Assembly: GCA_022794265.1 (NCBI GenBank)
Contig: JAAWEK010000003.1
Span: forward strand, 62,001-126,000
DNA length: 64,000 nt
Origin: Lachnospiraceae bacterium
GTDB taxonomy: Bacteria; Bacillota; Clostridia; Lachnospirales; Lachnospiraceae
Direction: 5' to 3'
Within the stretch, counting starts at the first letter, position 1. Each line of letters opens with the position of its first letter. Under the pieces are notes generated by a model. That model had not been told where the DNA came from, did no database searches, and worked only from the letters and a program-made list of their open reading frames with translations. Positions 42,501 to 50,609 of the stretch are shown one piece after another. A program made the translations under genes and the position numbers.

Positions 42501-43146
42501 CCGGATTCAGGAGTTAAAGGGACAGATTCGTGAACTGGGGGATGTGAATGTGAATGCCATTGAAGAATATAAGAGTGTTTTCCAACGATATGAATTTTTG
42601 AAAAGCCAGCATAATGACCTGACTGCGGCGGAACAGTCGTTAATACAGATTATTGATGAGCTGGATAAGGGTATGCGGGCACAGTTTACGGAAAAATTTG
42701 CGGAAATCCGGCAGGAATTTGACCATGTATTTAAAGAATTGTTTGGCGGCGGAAAAGGTACCATTGAACTAAATGAGGAAGAAGATATTCTGGAAGCGGG
42801 AATTACCATCATATCCCAGCCGCCTGGAAAAAAACTGCAGAATATGATGCAGTTATCCGGTGGCGAAAAAGCATTGACAGCCATTGCTCTACTGTTTGCC
42901 ATTCAGAATTTAAAACCCTCTCCATTCTGTCTGCTGGATGAAATTGAAGCTGCGCTGGATGATTCTAACGTTTCCAGATACGCAAACTATCTGCATAAAC
43001 TTACAAAATTTACACAATTTATAGTTATCACCCACCGGAAAGGAACCATGGAAGCTGCCGACCGCCTGTATGGAATCACCATGCAGGAAAAAGGTATATC
43101 CACCCTTGTTTCTGTCGACCTTCTGGACTCACAATTAACCAATTAA
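39586..43146 (+). CDS. smc: Chromosome segregation protein SMC
   Basis: 1186-aa ATPase of the SMC-ScpAB condensin, full length. N-terminal Walker A GPNGSGKSN (residues 32-40) and QLRGAKMEDVIF; a long coiled coil; hinge around residues 510-680 (KKGVIGVVADII through GGSMTGGAFKN); second coiled coil; C-terminal signature LSGGEKALTAIALLFA and Walker B FCLLDEIEAALDDSN. It organises and segregates the chromosome. GGAG lies about 9 bases upstream; the gene starts 17 bases after rnc. Confidence 0.98.
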   Translation: MYLKSIEVQGFKSFANKINFEFHNGITGIVGPNGSGKSNVADAVRWVLGEQRIKQLRGAKMEDVIFAGTENRKPLGFAYVAITLDNSDHSLSIGFDEVTVSRRIFRSGESEYMINGSVCRLKDINELFYDTGIGKEGYSIIGQGQIDKILSGKPEERRELFDEAAGIVKFKRRKNITQKKLEDERANLVRVTDILTELEKQVTPLEKQSETAKKYLKLKEELKTNDINMFLLNVEELKEKISDIESRLSIAVNDLEETKNTYDTTKAEYEQLEKDMDELTARSEEKKNERNRIQLLKEKFDGDIKVLQEQIHSAKQNDTHIRERIQGVQFNLKQADSERNQYLQEKEKLQNTLKTADDSRKQEFDRLASISEKIHNILEEIEESKNEIIDLLNQKAAVKSKIQRYDTMLEQISIRKAEINQKLIKFSSDRQAQDNIIQELEEELKNINLQILDLTDKNDEINARLEDYRNESRQLEKRSGELMMEYQRDHSKAESLKNITERYEGYGNSIRKVMELKDSKKGVIGVVADIIKVDKKYEVAVETALGGSIQNIVTDNESTAKELIEYLKKGKFGRATFLPLSSLANRTGFNNEAALHEKGVIGLASDLVHIKKEYEAVSKFLLGRILVTDTIDNALALARKFRYTLRIVTIEGELLNAGGSMTGGAFKNNSNLLGRRREIEELEHNLKRNKEQRDLCEETRKANKTAMADLSGELEKVKSVLQEQFLLQNTVKMNLNQADQRKKELTDSFEDFEKESSEIVLQISDIKENNNELHSELQTYEDLNQSVEERIKQLNEELEQEKLAESEQNQKVETMKLEYSGMNQKISFISENINRTETVISALNEELKGLTEAESNSGSDVAQKEKEIDEIRKSIETAERSREELEQEIEAFHRQKEEYAKNHKEFFGRREELSEKMSQLDKEIYRLNSQHDKLEESRENQIDYMWNEYELTYGAAKELRNEAYDNPSQIKNRIQELKGQIRELGDVNVNAIEEYKSVFQRYEFLKSQHNDLTAAEQSLIQIIDELDKGMRAQFTEKFAEIRQEFDHVFKELFGGGKGTIELNEEEDILEAGITIISQPPGKKLQNMMQLSGGEKALTAIALLFAIQNLKPSPFCLLDEIEAALDDSNVSRYANYLHKLTKFTQFIVITHRKGTMEAADRLYGITMQEKGISTLVSVDLLDSQLTN

Positions 43147-43149
43147 GCT

Positions 43150-43196
43150 TTTATGCGAAACTCATGGTCAAAAGTCAGAAGTTTCACAATTGCCTA
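43150..43196. repeat. Intergenic palindromic repeat, copy C
   Basis: TGCGAAACTCATGGTC, then GTCAGAAGTTTCACAATTGCCT. The inner arms GCGAAACTC and GAAGTTTCAC are near-complementary. Lies between smc and ftsY. Confidence 0.6.
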
Positions 43197-43229
43197 AAAT
43201 AATATAGAGAAGAAAGGAACTTATTACAA

Positions 43230-44165
43230 ATGAGCGAAGAAAAAAAAGGTTTTTTTAAACGTCTGGTTTCCGGTCTGTCGAAGACCCGGGATAATATTGT
43301 TTCCGGCATCGATTCCATTTTCAGCGGTTTTTCTTCCATTGATGACGATTTTTATGAAGAAATTGAAGAAACTTTGATTATGGGAGATTTAGGTGTAAAC
43401 ACCACAATGGAGATTATTGAAAATCTGAAAGCAAAAGTAAAAGAAAATAAGATTAAAGAACCTTCCGCCTGCAAGGAATTATTGATTAGTACCATCAAAG
43501 AGCAGATGGATTTGGGAGAGAATGCCTATGACTATGAACAACAGACATCCATCGTGCTGGTAATCGGCGTCAACGGAGTCGGTAAAACCACTTCCGTGGG
43601 AAAACTGGCGGCAGGACTGAAAGGACAGGGGAAAAAGGTGGTTCTGGCAGCAGCAGATACATTCCGTGCAGCGGCTATTGAGCAGTTGACAGAATGGTCC
43701 AACCGTTCTGGTGTGGATATCATTGCCCAGCAGGAAGGCTCCGACCCGGGAGCGGTCATTTTTGATGCAATCCAGGCTTCTAAGGCACGTAAGGCGGATG
43801 TTCTGATCTGCGATACGGCGGGCAGGCTGCACAATAAGAAAAATTTAATGGAAGAATTAAAGAAGATTGACAGAATTATTGAAAAGGAATATAGTGGAGC
43901 GTATAGGGAAAATCTTGTGGTACTGGATGCCACAACCGGTCAGAATGCTCTTGCCCAGGCAAAACAGTTTATGGAATGTACCGATATTACCGGTATCATT
44001 CTGACAAAAATGGACGGAACCGCGAAAGGCGGCATTGCAGTTGCCATTCAGTCGGAGCTGGGAATTCCGGTGAAATACATTGGTGTTGGTGAAAAGATTG
44101 AAGATTTACAGAAATTCAATGCCAATGATTTTGTAGATGCCCTGTTTGACAAGGGAACTGAATAA
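43230..44165 (+). CDS. ftsY: Signal recognition particle receptor FtsY
   Basis: 311-aa SRP GTPase at the membrane, pairing with Ffh (47241-48584) for co-translational targeting. A short basic N-terminus (KGFFKRLVSGLSKTRD) replaces the long acidic A-domain of E. coli, as in most Firmicutes. NG domain motifs: GVNGVGKTTSVGKLA (G1), DTFRAAAIEQL, DTAGRLHNK (G3), TKMDGTAKGG (G4). GAAAGGAAC lies upstream. It follows smc after 83 bases that contain repeat copy C. Confidence 0.97.
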   Translation: MSEEKKGFFKRLVSGLSKTRDNIVSGIDSIFSGFSSIDDDFYEEIEETLIMGDLGVNTTMEIIENLKAKVKENKIKEPSACKELLISTIKEQMDLGENAYDYEQQTSIVLVIGVNGVGKTTSVGKLAAGLKGQGKKVVLAAADTFRAAAIEQLTEWSNRSGVDIIAQQEGSDPGAVIFDAIQASKARKADVLICDTAGRLHNKKNLMEELKKIDRIIEKEYSGAYRENLVVLDATTGQNALAQAKQFMECTDITGIILTKMDGTAKGGIAVAIQSELGIPVKYIGVGEKIEDLQKFNANDFVDALFDKGTE

Positions 44166-44188
44166 AAATAAGAAAGAAGATATGAAAA

Positions 44189-45400
44189 ATGATGACTCTT
44201 GAAAAATTCGAAGAAGCAACGGAAGTTGTAAAAAAGGTAACTTTAAAAACAAAATTAGTGTATAGTGAATATTTCAGCAGACAGTGTGGAAATAAAGTAT
44301 ATCTAAAACCGGAGAATTTACAGTATACCGGAGCCTATAAGGTTCGGGGCGCATATTATAAGATCAGCACCCTTTCGGAAGAAGAACGTGAAAAGGGACT
44401 GATTACGGCTTCTGCGGGAAATCATGCCCAGGGTGTGGCATATGCGGCAAAATTATATGGTGTTAAGGCAACCATTGTAATGCCTACTACTACACCGTTA
44501 ATGAAAGTGAACCGGACAAAGAGCTATGGAGCGGAAGTAGTGCTGCATGGTGACGTTTATGACGAAGCATGTGCTAAGGCGTATGAACTTGCGGAAAAAA
44601 ACGGCTATACTTTCATTCATCCTTTTGACGATCTGGATGTGGCAACAGGACAGGGAACTATTGCCATGGAAATCATAAAAGAGCTTCCGACAGTGGATTA
44701 TATTCTGGTGCCGATTGGTGGAGGCGGTCTTGCCACAGGTGTCAGCACCCTTGCGAAGTATCTGAATCCGAATATCAAAGTCATTGGAGTAGAACCAGCA
44801 GGAGCCAGCTGTATGCAGGCTTCCTTAAATGCGGGAACCGTAGTTACGCTGGAAAGCGCTTCTACCATTGCTGACGGAACTGCTGTGAAAACACCGGGAA
44901 GCAAAATATTTCCATATATTCAGAAAAATCTGGATGGAATTTTAAGCGTACCGGATGAGGAATTAATCGTTGCCTTTCTGGATATGGTAGAAAATCATAA
45001 AATGGTGGTAGAAAATTCAGGACTTCTGACGGTAGCGGCATTAAAACAGCTGGATTGTGAAAATAAAAAAGTGGTGTCAATTTTAAGCGGCGGTAATATG
45101 GATATTATTACCATGTCTTCCATGCTGCAGCATGGTCTGATTGAAAGAGAGCGTATATTTACTTTATCAGTCCTGCTTCCAGATAAACCAGGTGAATTGG
45201 TTAAAGTTGCTAATGTAATTGCAAAAGAGCAGGGAAATGTGGTAAAATTAGAGCATAACCAGTTTGTAAGTATTAACAGAAATGCGGCTGTGGAACTTAA
45301 AATAACTCTTGAAGCATTTGGACATGAGCATAAAGTACAGATTATTAAATCTCTTGAAAAAAAAGGATATAAAGTTAAACTGGAACATCCAAATCTTTAA
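44189..45400 (+). CDS. ilvA: Threonine ammonia-lyase with ACT domain
   Basis: 403-aa PLP enzyme deaminating threonine to 2-oxobutyrate. The Schiff-base lysine is K51 in TGAYKVRGAY; SAGNHAQGVAYAA and PIGGGGLATG bind the PLP phosphate; a C-terminal ACT domain (about residues 325-400) is present. The length and single ACT domain fit the short type shared by catabolic TdcB-like and some biosynthetic enzymes, so the symbol ilvA is conventional rather than proven. ATG 44189 or 44192 may be used. It follows ftsY after 23 bases, probably on the same transcript. Confidence 0.9.
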   Translation: MMTLEKFEEATEVVKKVTLKTKLVYSEYFSRQCGNKVYLKPENLQYTGAYKVRGAYYKISTLSEEEREKGLITASAGNHAQGVAYAAKLYGVKATIVMPTTTPLMKVNRTKSYGAEVVLHGDVYDEACAKAYELAEKNGYTFIHPFDDLDVATGQGTIAMEIIKELPTVDYILVPIGGGGLATGVSTLAKYLNPNIKVIGVEPAGASCMQASLNAGTVVTLESASTIADGTAVKTPGSKIFPYIQKNLDGILSVPDEELIVAFLDMVENHKMVVENSGLLTVAALKQLDCENKKVVSILSGGNMDIITMSSMLQHGLIERERIFTLSVLLPDKPGELVKVANVIAKEQGNVVKLEHNQFVSINRNAAVELKITLEAFGHEHKVQIIKSLEKKGYKVKLEHPNL

Positions 45401-45489
45401 AAGCTATATTCTATTTCTCTGCATATCGCAGACCTGAAATGCTACACAAACGTTTTGTGGCTTTATCGTTGAAGAAGGGACTGTTGCAG

Positions 45490-46758
45490 ATGAATAAGTT
45501 ATATGAGTTATCGGTGAACAATGTGAAAGAAGCCTGCCATACGTACTGGATTGATAAAAATGCCGGATATTTTCTGGACCATTGTACGGTGGATGACGGG
45601 CCGATGATTGGAGTCTGTGATCCGGCATGGGAGGCTGTCTATGGTATAACCAGCGAACATTATCACGGATATATACAGAGTGAGAATCTCTGTCTGGTGT
45701 CTGCAAGAATTGCACTGAAGGATAAAACGGATGAAAATACCGAAGAGATTTTAACGGATACAACGGTTTTATGCAGACTGAAAGAGGACAGGATTCAATT
45801 TTTAAGCATACATATTTCACGTTCGGATGGAAAAGAGATTGCTCCCAACAGAGCTGTTCTCAGTGATTCCTATTATCGCAGAACATTGGATTTTATGTAT
45901 GATGTGGTATTGGAATACCAGACGGCAAATAATGTCTTTATCTATGATAAAGACAAATATCAGGAATTGTTTCAGGTAGATACCCATTTTATCAATATGG
46001 ATCAGTGGTTCTGGCATATGTGTACGGAGTGTGTGTTGCCAGAAGATGCCGAAAAATTAGATGTATTCCGGGGGGCGGATATAGAAAAGCGTCTGAGGAA
46101 TAATGGTAATATCATCAATACATCGGTTCGTATAAAAAACAGGGAAAAGGGCCTGGTCTGGATTCAGGTTACCATAATTATTATTCCCAATGAGAAAAAT
46201 ACGGCAGTGGAACGTGTTCTGATTCTGATGAAAAATATTGATGATGAGATGCAGGAACGAATGCAGAATCTTACACATGCACGTATGGATGACCTTACAA
46301 AAATATGGAACCGTTATTATACCGAACAGTTGATTAATGAATACCTTGAGACTTTTTCCAGAGGGATTTATATTCTTTTTGATGTGGACAGGTTTAAAAA
46401 TGTAAATGATTCTTATGGTCATATTACCGGTGATGAGATTTTGAAAAGAATTGCTGCTTCCATTTCTTCAAGTATAACCATAAATGATATCTTTGGAAGA
46501 ATCGGTGGTGACGAATTTGTTTTATTTCTGACGGAGTATAACGATAGTGAAAAGGAAATCATGGATAAAATATCAAATATATTAAAGAGTATTCAGTTTG
46601 ACTATTCAGAACAGGATATTCATATGGCAATCCATTGCAGTGCAGGTGTTGCTGTGGCAGACGGGCAGACCAATAGTTTTCAGATATTATATCAAATGGC
46701 GGATAAAGCATTATATGAAGCTAAAAAATCAGGAAGGAACACTTTTCGGATCAGTTAA
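45490..46758 (+). CDS. GGDEF-domain diguanylate cyclase with N-terminal sensory region
   Basis: 422 aa. The N-terminal 100 residues and residues about 130-250 look like two PAS-type sensory folds; no membrane segment was seen. The C-terminal GGDEF domain (about residues 255-420) starts RMDDLTKIWNR and includes FDVDRFKNVNDSYGH and the intact active-site motif GRIGGDEFVLF, so it should make c-di-GMP. The usual RxxD inhibitory site five residues before GGDEF is absent, suggesting no product inhibition through that site. The ATG at 45490 has AAGGGA upstream; an ATG at 45439 lacks one. No EAL domain. Confidence 0.87.
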   Translation: MNKLYELSVNNVKEACHTYWIDKNAGYFLDHCTVDDGPMIGVCDPAWEAVYGITSEHYHGYIQSENLCLVSARIALKDKTDENTEEILTDTTVLCRLKEDRIQFLSIHISRSDGKEIAPNRAVLSDSYYRRTLDFMYDVVLEYQTANNVFIYDKDKYQELFQVDTHFINMDQWFWHMCTECVLPEDAEKLDVFRGADIEKRLRNNGNIINTSVRIKNREKGLVWIQVTIIIIPNEKNTAVERVLILMKNIDDEMQERMQNLTHARMDDLTKIWNRYYTEQLINEYLETFSRGIYILFDVDRFKNVNDSYGHITGDEILKRIAASISSSITINDIFGRIGGDEFVLFLTEYNDSEKEIMDKISNILKSIQFDYSEQDIHMAIHCSAGVAVADGQTNSFQILYQMADKALYEAKKSGRNTFRIS

Positions 46759-46801
46759 TGGATATCAGCAGTTATTTGTCATATTTGTTGAAATATAATT
46801 C

Positions 46802-46823
46802 TGTCAAGAAATAATACTTGACA
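46802..46823. promoter_or_regulatory. 22-bp palindromic operator 1 of ylxM-ffh
   Basis: TGTCAAG-N8-CTTGACA, a perfect 7-bp dyad. Its right half-site contains the promoter -35 hexamer. Confidence 0.65.
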
Positions 46824-46846
46824 CAGGTTCTTTTTTCATGTATACT
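46818..46846 (+). promoter_or_regulatory. Promoter of the ylxM-ffh operon
   Basis: TTGACA-N17-TATACT, 37 bp upstream of the ylxM start. Near-perfect sigma-A consensus. Confidence 0.78.
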
Positions 46847-46847
46847 C

Positions 46848-46869
46848 TGTCAAGTAATCATGCTTGACA
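46848..46869. promoter_or_regulatory. 22-bp palindromic operator 2 of ylxM-ffh
   Basis: TGTCAAG-N8-CTTGACA again, extended by one more pair (C...G) on each side. It lies over the expected transcription start, 46 bp centre to centre from operator 1. Confidence 0.65.
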
Positions 46870-46882
46870 GGTTTGGTGAATT

Positions 46883-47227
46883 ATGATAAAGATAGTGGAG
46901 CAATCATTGTTATATGATTTTTACGGTGAATTATTGACGAAACATCAGAAGGAAATATATGAGGATGTTGTGATTCATGATTATTCTTTGAGTGAGATTG
47001 CCAATGAAAAAGGTATCAGCCGGCAGGGTGTTCATGATTTGATAAAAAGATGTGATAAGACACTGAAAGGGTATGAAGATAAGCTTCATCTGGTAGAGCG
47101 TTTTATGAATACCAAGCAGGATGTTCTGACCATCCGTCAGCTTGCAGATGAATTCAAGGCAACATCTGATTTGAAATTGATTGACAAAATATCTGATATT
47201 TCCTATAAGATTTTAGAGGAAATATAA
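46883..47227 (+). CDS. ylxM: YlxM family HTH protein (putative SRP-associated regulator)
   Basis: 114-aa protein resembling a sigma-70 region 4 helix-turn-helix: FYGELLTKHQKEIYEDVVIHD then SLSEIANEKGISRQGVHDLIKRCDKTL. YlxM/p13 proteins are encoded directly upstream of ffh in most Firmicutes and have been linked to SRP function. Here two identical-architecture palindromes flank its promoter, suggesting it may bind DNA and regulate itself. No strong Shine-Dalgarno is visible (TTTGGTGAATT precedes the ATG). ffh starts 13 bases after the stop. Confidence 0.88.
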   Translation: MIKIVEQSLLYDFYGELLTKHQKEIYEDVVIHDYSLSEIANEKGISRQGVHDLIKRCDKTLKGYEDKLHLVERFMNTKQDVLTIRQLADEFKATSDLKLIDKISDISYKILEEI

Positions 47228-47240
47228 TGGAGGATTTTGA

Positions 47241-48584
47241 ATGGCATTTGAAAGTTTATCGGATAAACTGCAGAATATATTTAAGAACCTGAAGGGAAAA
47301 GGAAAGCTTTCGGAAGCAGATGTAAAAGCTTCTTTAAAAGAGGTAAAAATGGCATTGCTGGAGGCAGATGTTAACTTTAAGGTGGTAAAGCAGTTTATAA
47401 AATCCATTGAAGAACGGGCCGTAGGTTCAGAAGTCATGACCAGTCTTACACCCGGTCAGATGGTGATTAAGATTGTAAATGAAGAAATGATTTCACTGAT
47501 GGGAAGTGAAACCACGGAGATTGCATTGAAGCCACAGAATGAAATAACCGTCATCATGATGGCAGGTCTTCAGGGTGCAGGTAAAACGACGACTACGGCA
47601 AAGATTGCTGGAAAGCTGAAAGCAAAAGGCAGACATCCGTTGCTGGCTGCCTGCGATGTATATCGTCCGGCGGCGGTGGAACAATTAAAGATTAACGGAG
47701 AAAAGCAGGGCGTACCAGTGTTTTCCATGGGTACGGGACATAGTCCGGTGAATATTGCAAAAGCTGCCATTGAACATGCCGTAAAGAACGATAATAATGT
47801 GGTCATTCTGGATACCGCAGGACGTCTGCATGTAGATGAAGATATGATGGAGGAACTGGTTCAGATTAAAGAGGCCGTCGAGGTAAATCAGACCATATTG
47901 GTGGTGGATGCCATGACCGGTCAGGATGCTGTAAACGTATCTTCCATGTTTAATGATAAGATTGGTATTGACGGTGTGATACTTACCAAATTGGATGGCG
48001 ATACCAGAGGTGGTGCAGCACTTTCCATTCGTTCTGTTACCGGAAAACCTATTTTATATATTGGTATGGGAGAGAAACTTTCCGATCTGGAACAGTTTTA
48101 TCCAGACCGAATGGCTTCAAGAATCCTTGGCATGGGAGATATCCTGACGCTGATTGAAAAAGCGGAGCAGGTAGTGGATGAAGAAAAGGCCAGAGAACTG
48201 GAAAAGAAAATCCGAAAAGCCGAGTTTGGGTTTGACGATTATCTGGAACAGATGCAACAGATAAAAAAAATGGGAAGTCTGGAGGATATTATCGGAATGA
48301 TTCCTGGAATGAGCGACCAGTTAAAAGGTGCGGCCCTTCCGGATGAAAAGGTTCTGGACAGAACAGAAGCAATTATTTATTCCATGACGCCTCAGGAGAG
48401 AAGTAATCCTTCGATTCTGAATCCGTCCAGAAAGACCAGAATTGCCAAAGGTGCAGGTGTGGATATTGCAGAAGTGAACCGGTTGGTCAAGCAGTTTGAA
48501 CAGAGCCGTAAGATGATGAAGCAGATGTCCGGTATGTTTGGCGGTAAAGGTGGTAAAAAAGGCAGGTTTCGGCTTCCTTTTTAA
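47241..48584 (+). CDS. ffh: Signal recognition particle protein Ffh
   Basis: 447-aa SRP54 GTPase that binds 4.5S/6S scRNA and nascent signal sequences. NG domain: GLQGAGKTTTTAKIA (G1), DVYRPAAVEQL, DTAGRLHVDE (G3), TKLDGDTRGG (G4). The C-terminal methionine-rich M domain (from about residue 300, IGMIPGMSDQL to RKMMKQMSGMF) ends with a basic GKGGKKGRFR tail. GGAGG lies about 8 bases upstream. It works with FtsY at 43230-44165. Confidence 0.98.
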   Translation: MAFESLSDKLQNIFKNLKGKGKLSEADVKASLKEVKMALLEADVNFKVVKQFIKSIEERAVGSEVMTSLTPGQMVIKIVNEEMISLMGSETTEIALKPQNEITVIMMAGLQGAGKTTTTAKIAGKLKAKGRHPLLAACDVYRPAAVEQLKINGEKQGVPVFSMGTGHSPVNIAKAAIEHAVKNDNNVVILDTAGRLHVDEDMMEELVQIKEAVEVNQTILVVDAMTGQDAVNVSSMFNDKIGIDGVILTKLDGDTRGGAALSIRSVTGKPILYIGMGEKLSDLEQFYPDRMASRILGMGDILTLIEKAEQVVDEEKARELEKKIRKAEFGFDDYLEQMQQIKKMGSLEDIIGMIPGMSDQLKGAALPDEKVLDRTEAIIYSMTPQERSNPSILNPSRKTRIAKGAGVDIAEVNRLVKQFEQSRKMMKQMSGMFGGKGGKKGRFRLPF

Positions 48585-48626
48585 CATATACACATTTTGA
48601 AAATCAGGTTAAGGAGGTGAAATGTA

Positions 48627-48872
48627 ATGGCAGTAAAGATCAGATTAAGAAGAATGGGACAGAAGAAGGCTCCTTTTTATAGAGTAGTAGTTTCTGATTC
48701 AAGATCACCGAGAGATGGTAAGTTTATCGAAGAGATTGGTACTTACGATCCAAATGTTGAGCCAAGCGCAATTAAGATAGATGCTGAAGCAGCTAAGAAA
48801 TGGTTAAACAACGGCGCACAGCCGACTGAAACAGTTGCTAAGTTATTGAAGCATGCTGGCATTGAGAAATAA
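48627..48872 (+). CDS. rpsP: 30S ribosomal protein S16
   Basis: 81-aa primary-binding small-subunit protein. [20 protein letters not shown] at the N-terminus and [13 protein letters not shown] are family hallmarks. A very strong Shine-Dalgarno, AAGGAGGTGA, is 8 bases upstream. First gene of the rpsP-khpA-rimM-trmD-rplS order. Confidence 0.98.
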   Translation: MAVKIRLRRMGQKKAPFYRVVVSDSRSPRDGKFIEEIGTYDPNVEPSAIKIDAEAAKKWLNNGAQPTETVAKLLKHAGIEK

Positions 48873-48891
48873 GGCTAGTGGAGGTGAAGTA

Positions 48892-49122
48892 ATGAAAGAA
48901 TTAGTCGAAATACTTGCAAAAGCACTAGTTGATTCACCGGAAGAAGTTGTGGTAACAGAGCATGAAGATGAAAAAGGAACAGTAATTGAACTGAAGGTTG
49001 CCTCATCGGATATGGGTAAGGTTATCGGGAAACAGGGAAGGATAGCAAAAGCCATTCGTTCTGTTGTTAAAGCAGCGGCTTTTCGGGAAAACAAAAAAGT
49101 TATTGTTGAGATAGTACAATAA
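48892..49122 (+). CDS. khpA: RNA-binding protein KhpA (KH domain)
   Basis: 76-aa single KH-domain protein. The KH GxxG loop is seen in GKVIGKQGRIAKAIRSVVKAAA (residues 44-65). KhpA forms a complex with KhpB/Jag and binds many RNAs, affecting cell division and elongation. TGGAGGTGA seven bases upstream selects ATG 48892. It lies 19 bases after rpsP, in the standard order. Confidence 0.95.
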   Translation: MKELVEILAKALVDSPEEVVVTEHEDEKGTVIELKVASSDMGKVIGKQGRIAKAIRSVVKAAAFRENKKVIVEIVQ

Positions 49123-49131
49123 GAACAGAAC

Positions 49132-49166
49132 AGGCTACTGCAAAACCCTGGGTTTTGTGGTAGCTT
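49132..49166 (+). terminator. Hairpin between khpA and rimM (internal terminator)
   Basis: AGGCTACTGCAAAACCC pairs with GGGTTTTGTGGTAGCTT over 16-17 positions with a single-nucleotide or short loop, followed by ATTTTAT. Probably a partial terminator separating rpsP-khpA from rimM-trmD, or an mRNA processing site. Confidence 0.6.
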
Positions 49167-49206
49167 ATTTTATAGAAAATTTTAGACAGGCAGAGCGGAG
49201 GAAACT

Positions 49207-49761
49207 ATGGAAGATATGTTACGAGTTGGAGTGATTTCATCCACGCATGGTTTAAAAGGTGAAGTCAAGGTATTTCCTACCACAGACGATGTTTCAAGAT
49301 TCAGCAGTTTAAAAAAGGTTTTTATAGAAACGAATCCAAGGAATAAAACAGGCAAAGCAGGAACTGAGATTCAGGAAATGGAAGTAGAAGGAGTGAAGTA
49401 TTTTAAACAATTTGCCATTGTAAAATTCAAGGGAATCAATCATATTGATGAAGTGGAGAAATATAAGGGCAAAGATTTGTTAATCCTGCGGGAAGATGCG
49501 GTTCCTTTGGAGGAAAATGAATATTTTATAGCAGATTTAATTGGATTAACGGTTATAGATGAATCAAACGGAGCGGAGATTGGTACTCTCATGGATGTTC
49601 TCCAGACAGGAGCCAATGATGTTTATCAGATTAAGACACTACCGGGGATAACAAAGAACCAGCAGCTTTTATTGCCTGCCATAGAGCAGTGTATTAAAGA
49701 AGTGGATATAGAAAACAGGGTGATAAAAGTGCATATCATGAAAGGGTTATTGGATTTATGA
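49207..49761 (+). CDS. rimM: Ribosome maturation factor RimM
   Basis: 184-aa factor needed for 30S head maturation; binds S19. The N-terminal barrel begins LRVGVISSTHGLKGEVKV; the PRC-barrel C-terminal half contains YFIADLIGLTV and LLLPAIEQCIKEVD. GGAGG lies 6 bases upstream. Its stop overlaps the trmD start (ATGA). Confidence 0.96.
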   Translation: MEDMLRVGVISSTHGLKGEVKVFPTTDDVSRFSSLKKVFIETNPRNKTGKAGTEIQEMEVEGVKYFKQFAIVKFKGINHIDEVEKYKGKDLLILREDAVPLEENEYFIADLIGLTVIDESNGAEIGTLMDVLQTGANDVYQIKTLPGITKNQQLLLPAIEQCIKEVDIENRVIKVHIMKGLLDL

Positions 49762-50429
49762 GATTTCATGTTTTAACATTATTTCCGGAAATGGTTATGG
49801 ACGGACTGAATACCAGCATTATCGGGCGTGCCATTCAGAATGGAAAAATTGAATTGGAAGCAGTCAATATCCGGGATTTTGCTACCAATAAACATATGAA
49901 GGTTGATGACTATCCCTATGGCGGAGGTGCAGGTATGGTCATGCAGGCAGAACCGGTTTATCTGGCCTATCAGTCGGTTGCAGAACAAATATCCAGCCCC
50001 AGGGTTATATATTTAACACCTCAGGGAAGCGTATTTAACCAGCGTATGGCGGAGGATTTATCAAAAGAAGAAGACTTAATATTTTTGTGCGGACATTATG
50101 AAGGTATTGATGAACGGGTGCTGGAAATGATTGTGACAGACCATGTCTCAATCGGGGATTATGTTTTGACCGGCGGAGAATTACCGGCAATGGTTATGAT
50201 TGATACCATATCCAGACTGGTGGATGGTGTACTCCATAATGACGATTCTGCCAAATATGAATCTTTTGCAGAAAACCGTCTGGAATATCCCCAGTATACC
50301 AGACCGGAGGAATTTATGGGCAGGAAGGTACCGGAAGTTCTGCTGTCCGGAAATCATGCCAAAATCGCCGAATGGAGAGAGGAAGAATCTTTAAAGCGTA
50401 CCAGGGAACGGAGACCGGATTTGCTTTAA
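49758..50429 (+). CDS. trmD: tRNA (guanine-N1)-methyltransferase
   Basis: 223-aa SPOUT methyltransferase making m1G37 in tRNAs reading CNN, guarding against +1 frameshifts. Visible: FHVLTLFPEM, DDYPYGGGAGMVMQ, LCGHYEGIDERV and the knot region IGDYVLTGGELPAMVMID. Slightly shorter than the E. coli enzyme, with the C-terminus ending at the SLKRTRERRPDLL helix. The four-base overlap with rimM indicates coupled translation. Confidence 0.97.
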   Translation: MRFHVLTLFPEMVMDGLNTSIIGRAIQNGKIELEAVNIRDFATNKHMKVDDYPYGGGAGMVMQAEPVYLAYQSVAEQISSPRVIYLTPQGSVFNQRMAEDLSKEEDLIFLCGHYEGIDERVLEMIVTDHVSIGDYVLTGGELPAMVMIDTISRLVDGVLHNDDSAKYESFAENRLEYPQYTRPEEFMGRKVPEVLLSGNHAKIAEWREEESLKRTRERRPDLL

Positions 50430-50500
50430 ATAAAATCGGTGAGAGAACTGTAATAAATCCAGAATCTGAATATAGGATAAGAGAAGTTATGAAAATCTGC

Positions 50501-50529
50501 TTGCCAAATATTGAATTATATGGTAAAGT
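50501..50529 (+). promoter_or_regulatory. Possible rplS promoter
   Basis: TTGCCA, 17-bp spacer, TAAAGT, 80 bp upstream of rplS. The leader after it (50530-50600) could correspond to the L19 leader known in Firmicutes, but I could not confirm the fold. Confidence 0.35.
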
Positions 50530-50609
50530 GATATCGTTGTGAGAATTGGATGTTCCGCTTTTACATGAAATGTATTATTGAACACCAGAATTTTAAGGAG
50601 GTCACACAA

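Noticed and set aside
50530-50609. L19 leader RNA
   Set aside because: Position is right, but I could not identify the conserved stem by eye, so I mention it only as a possibility.
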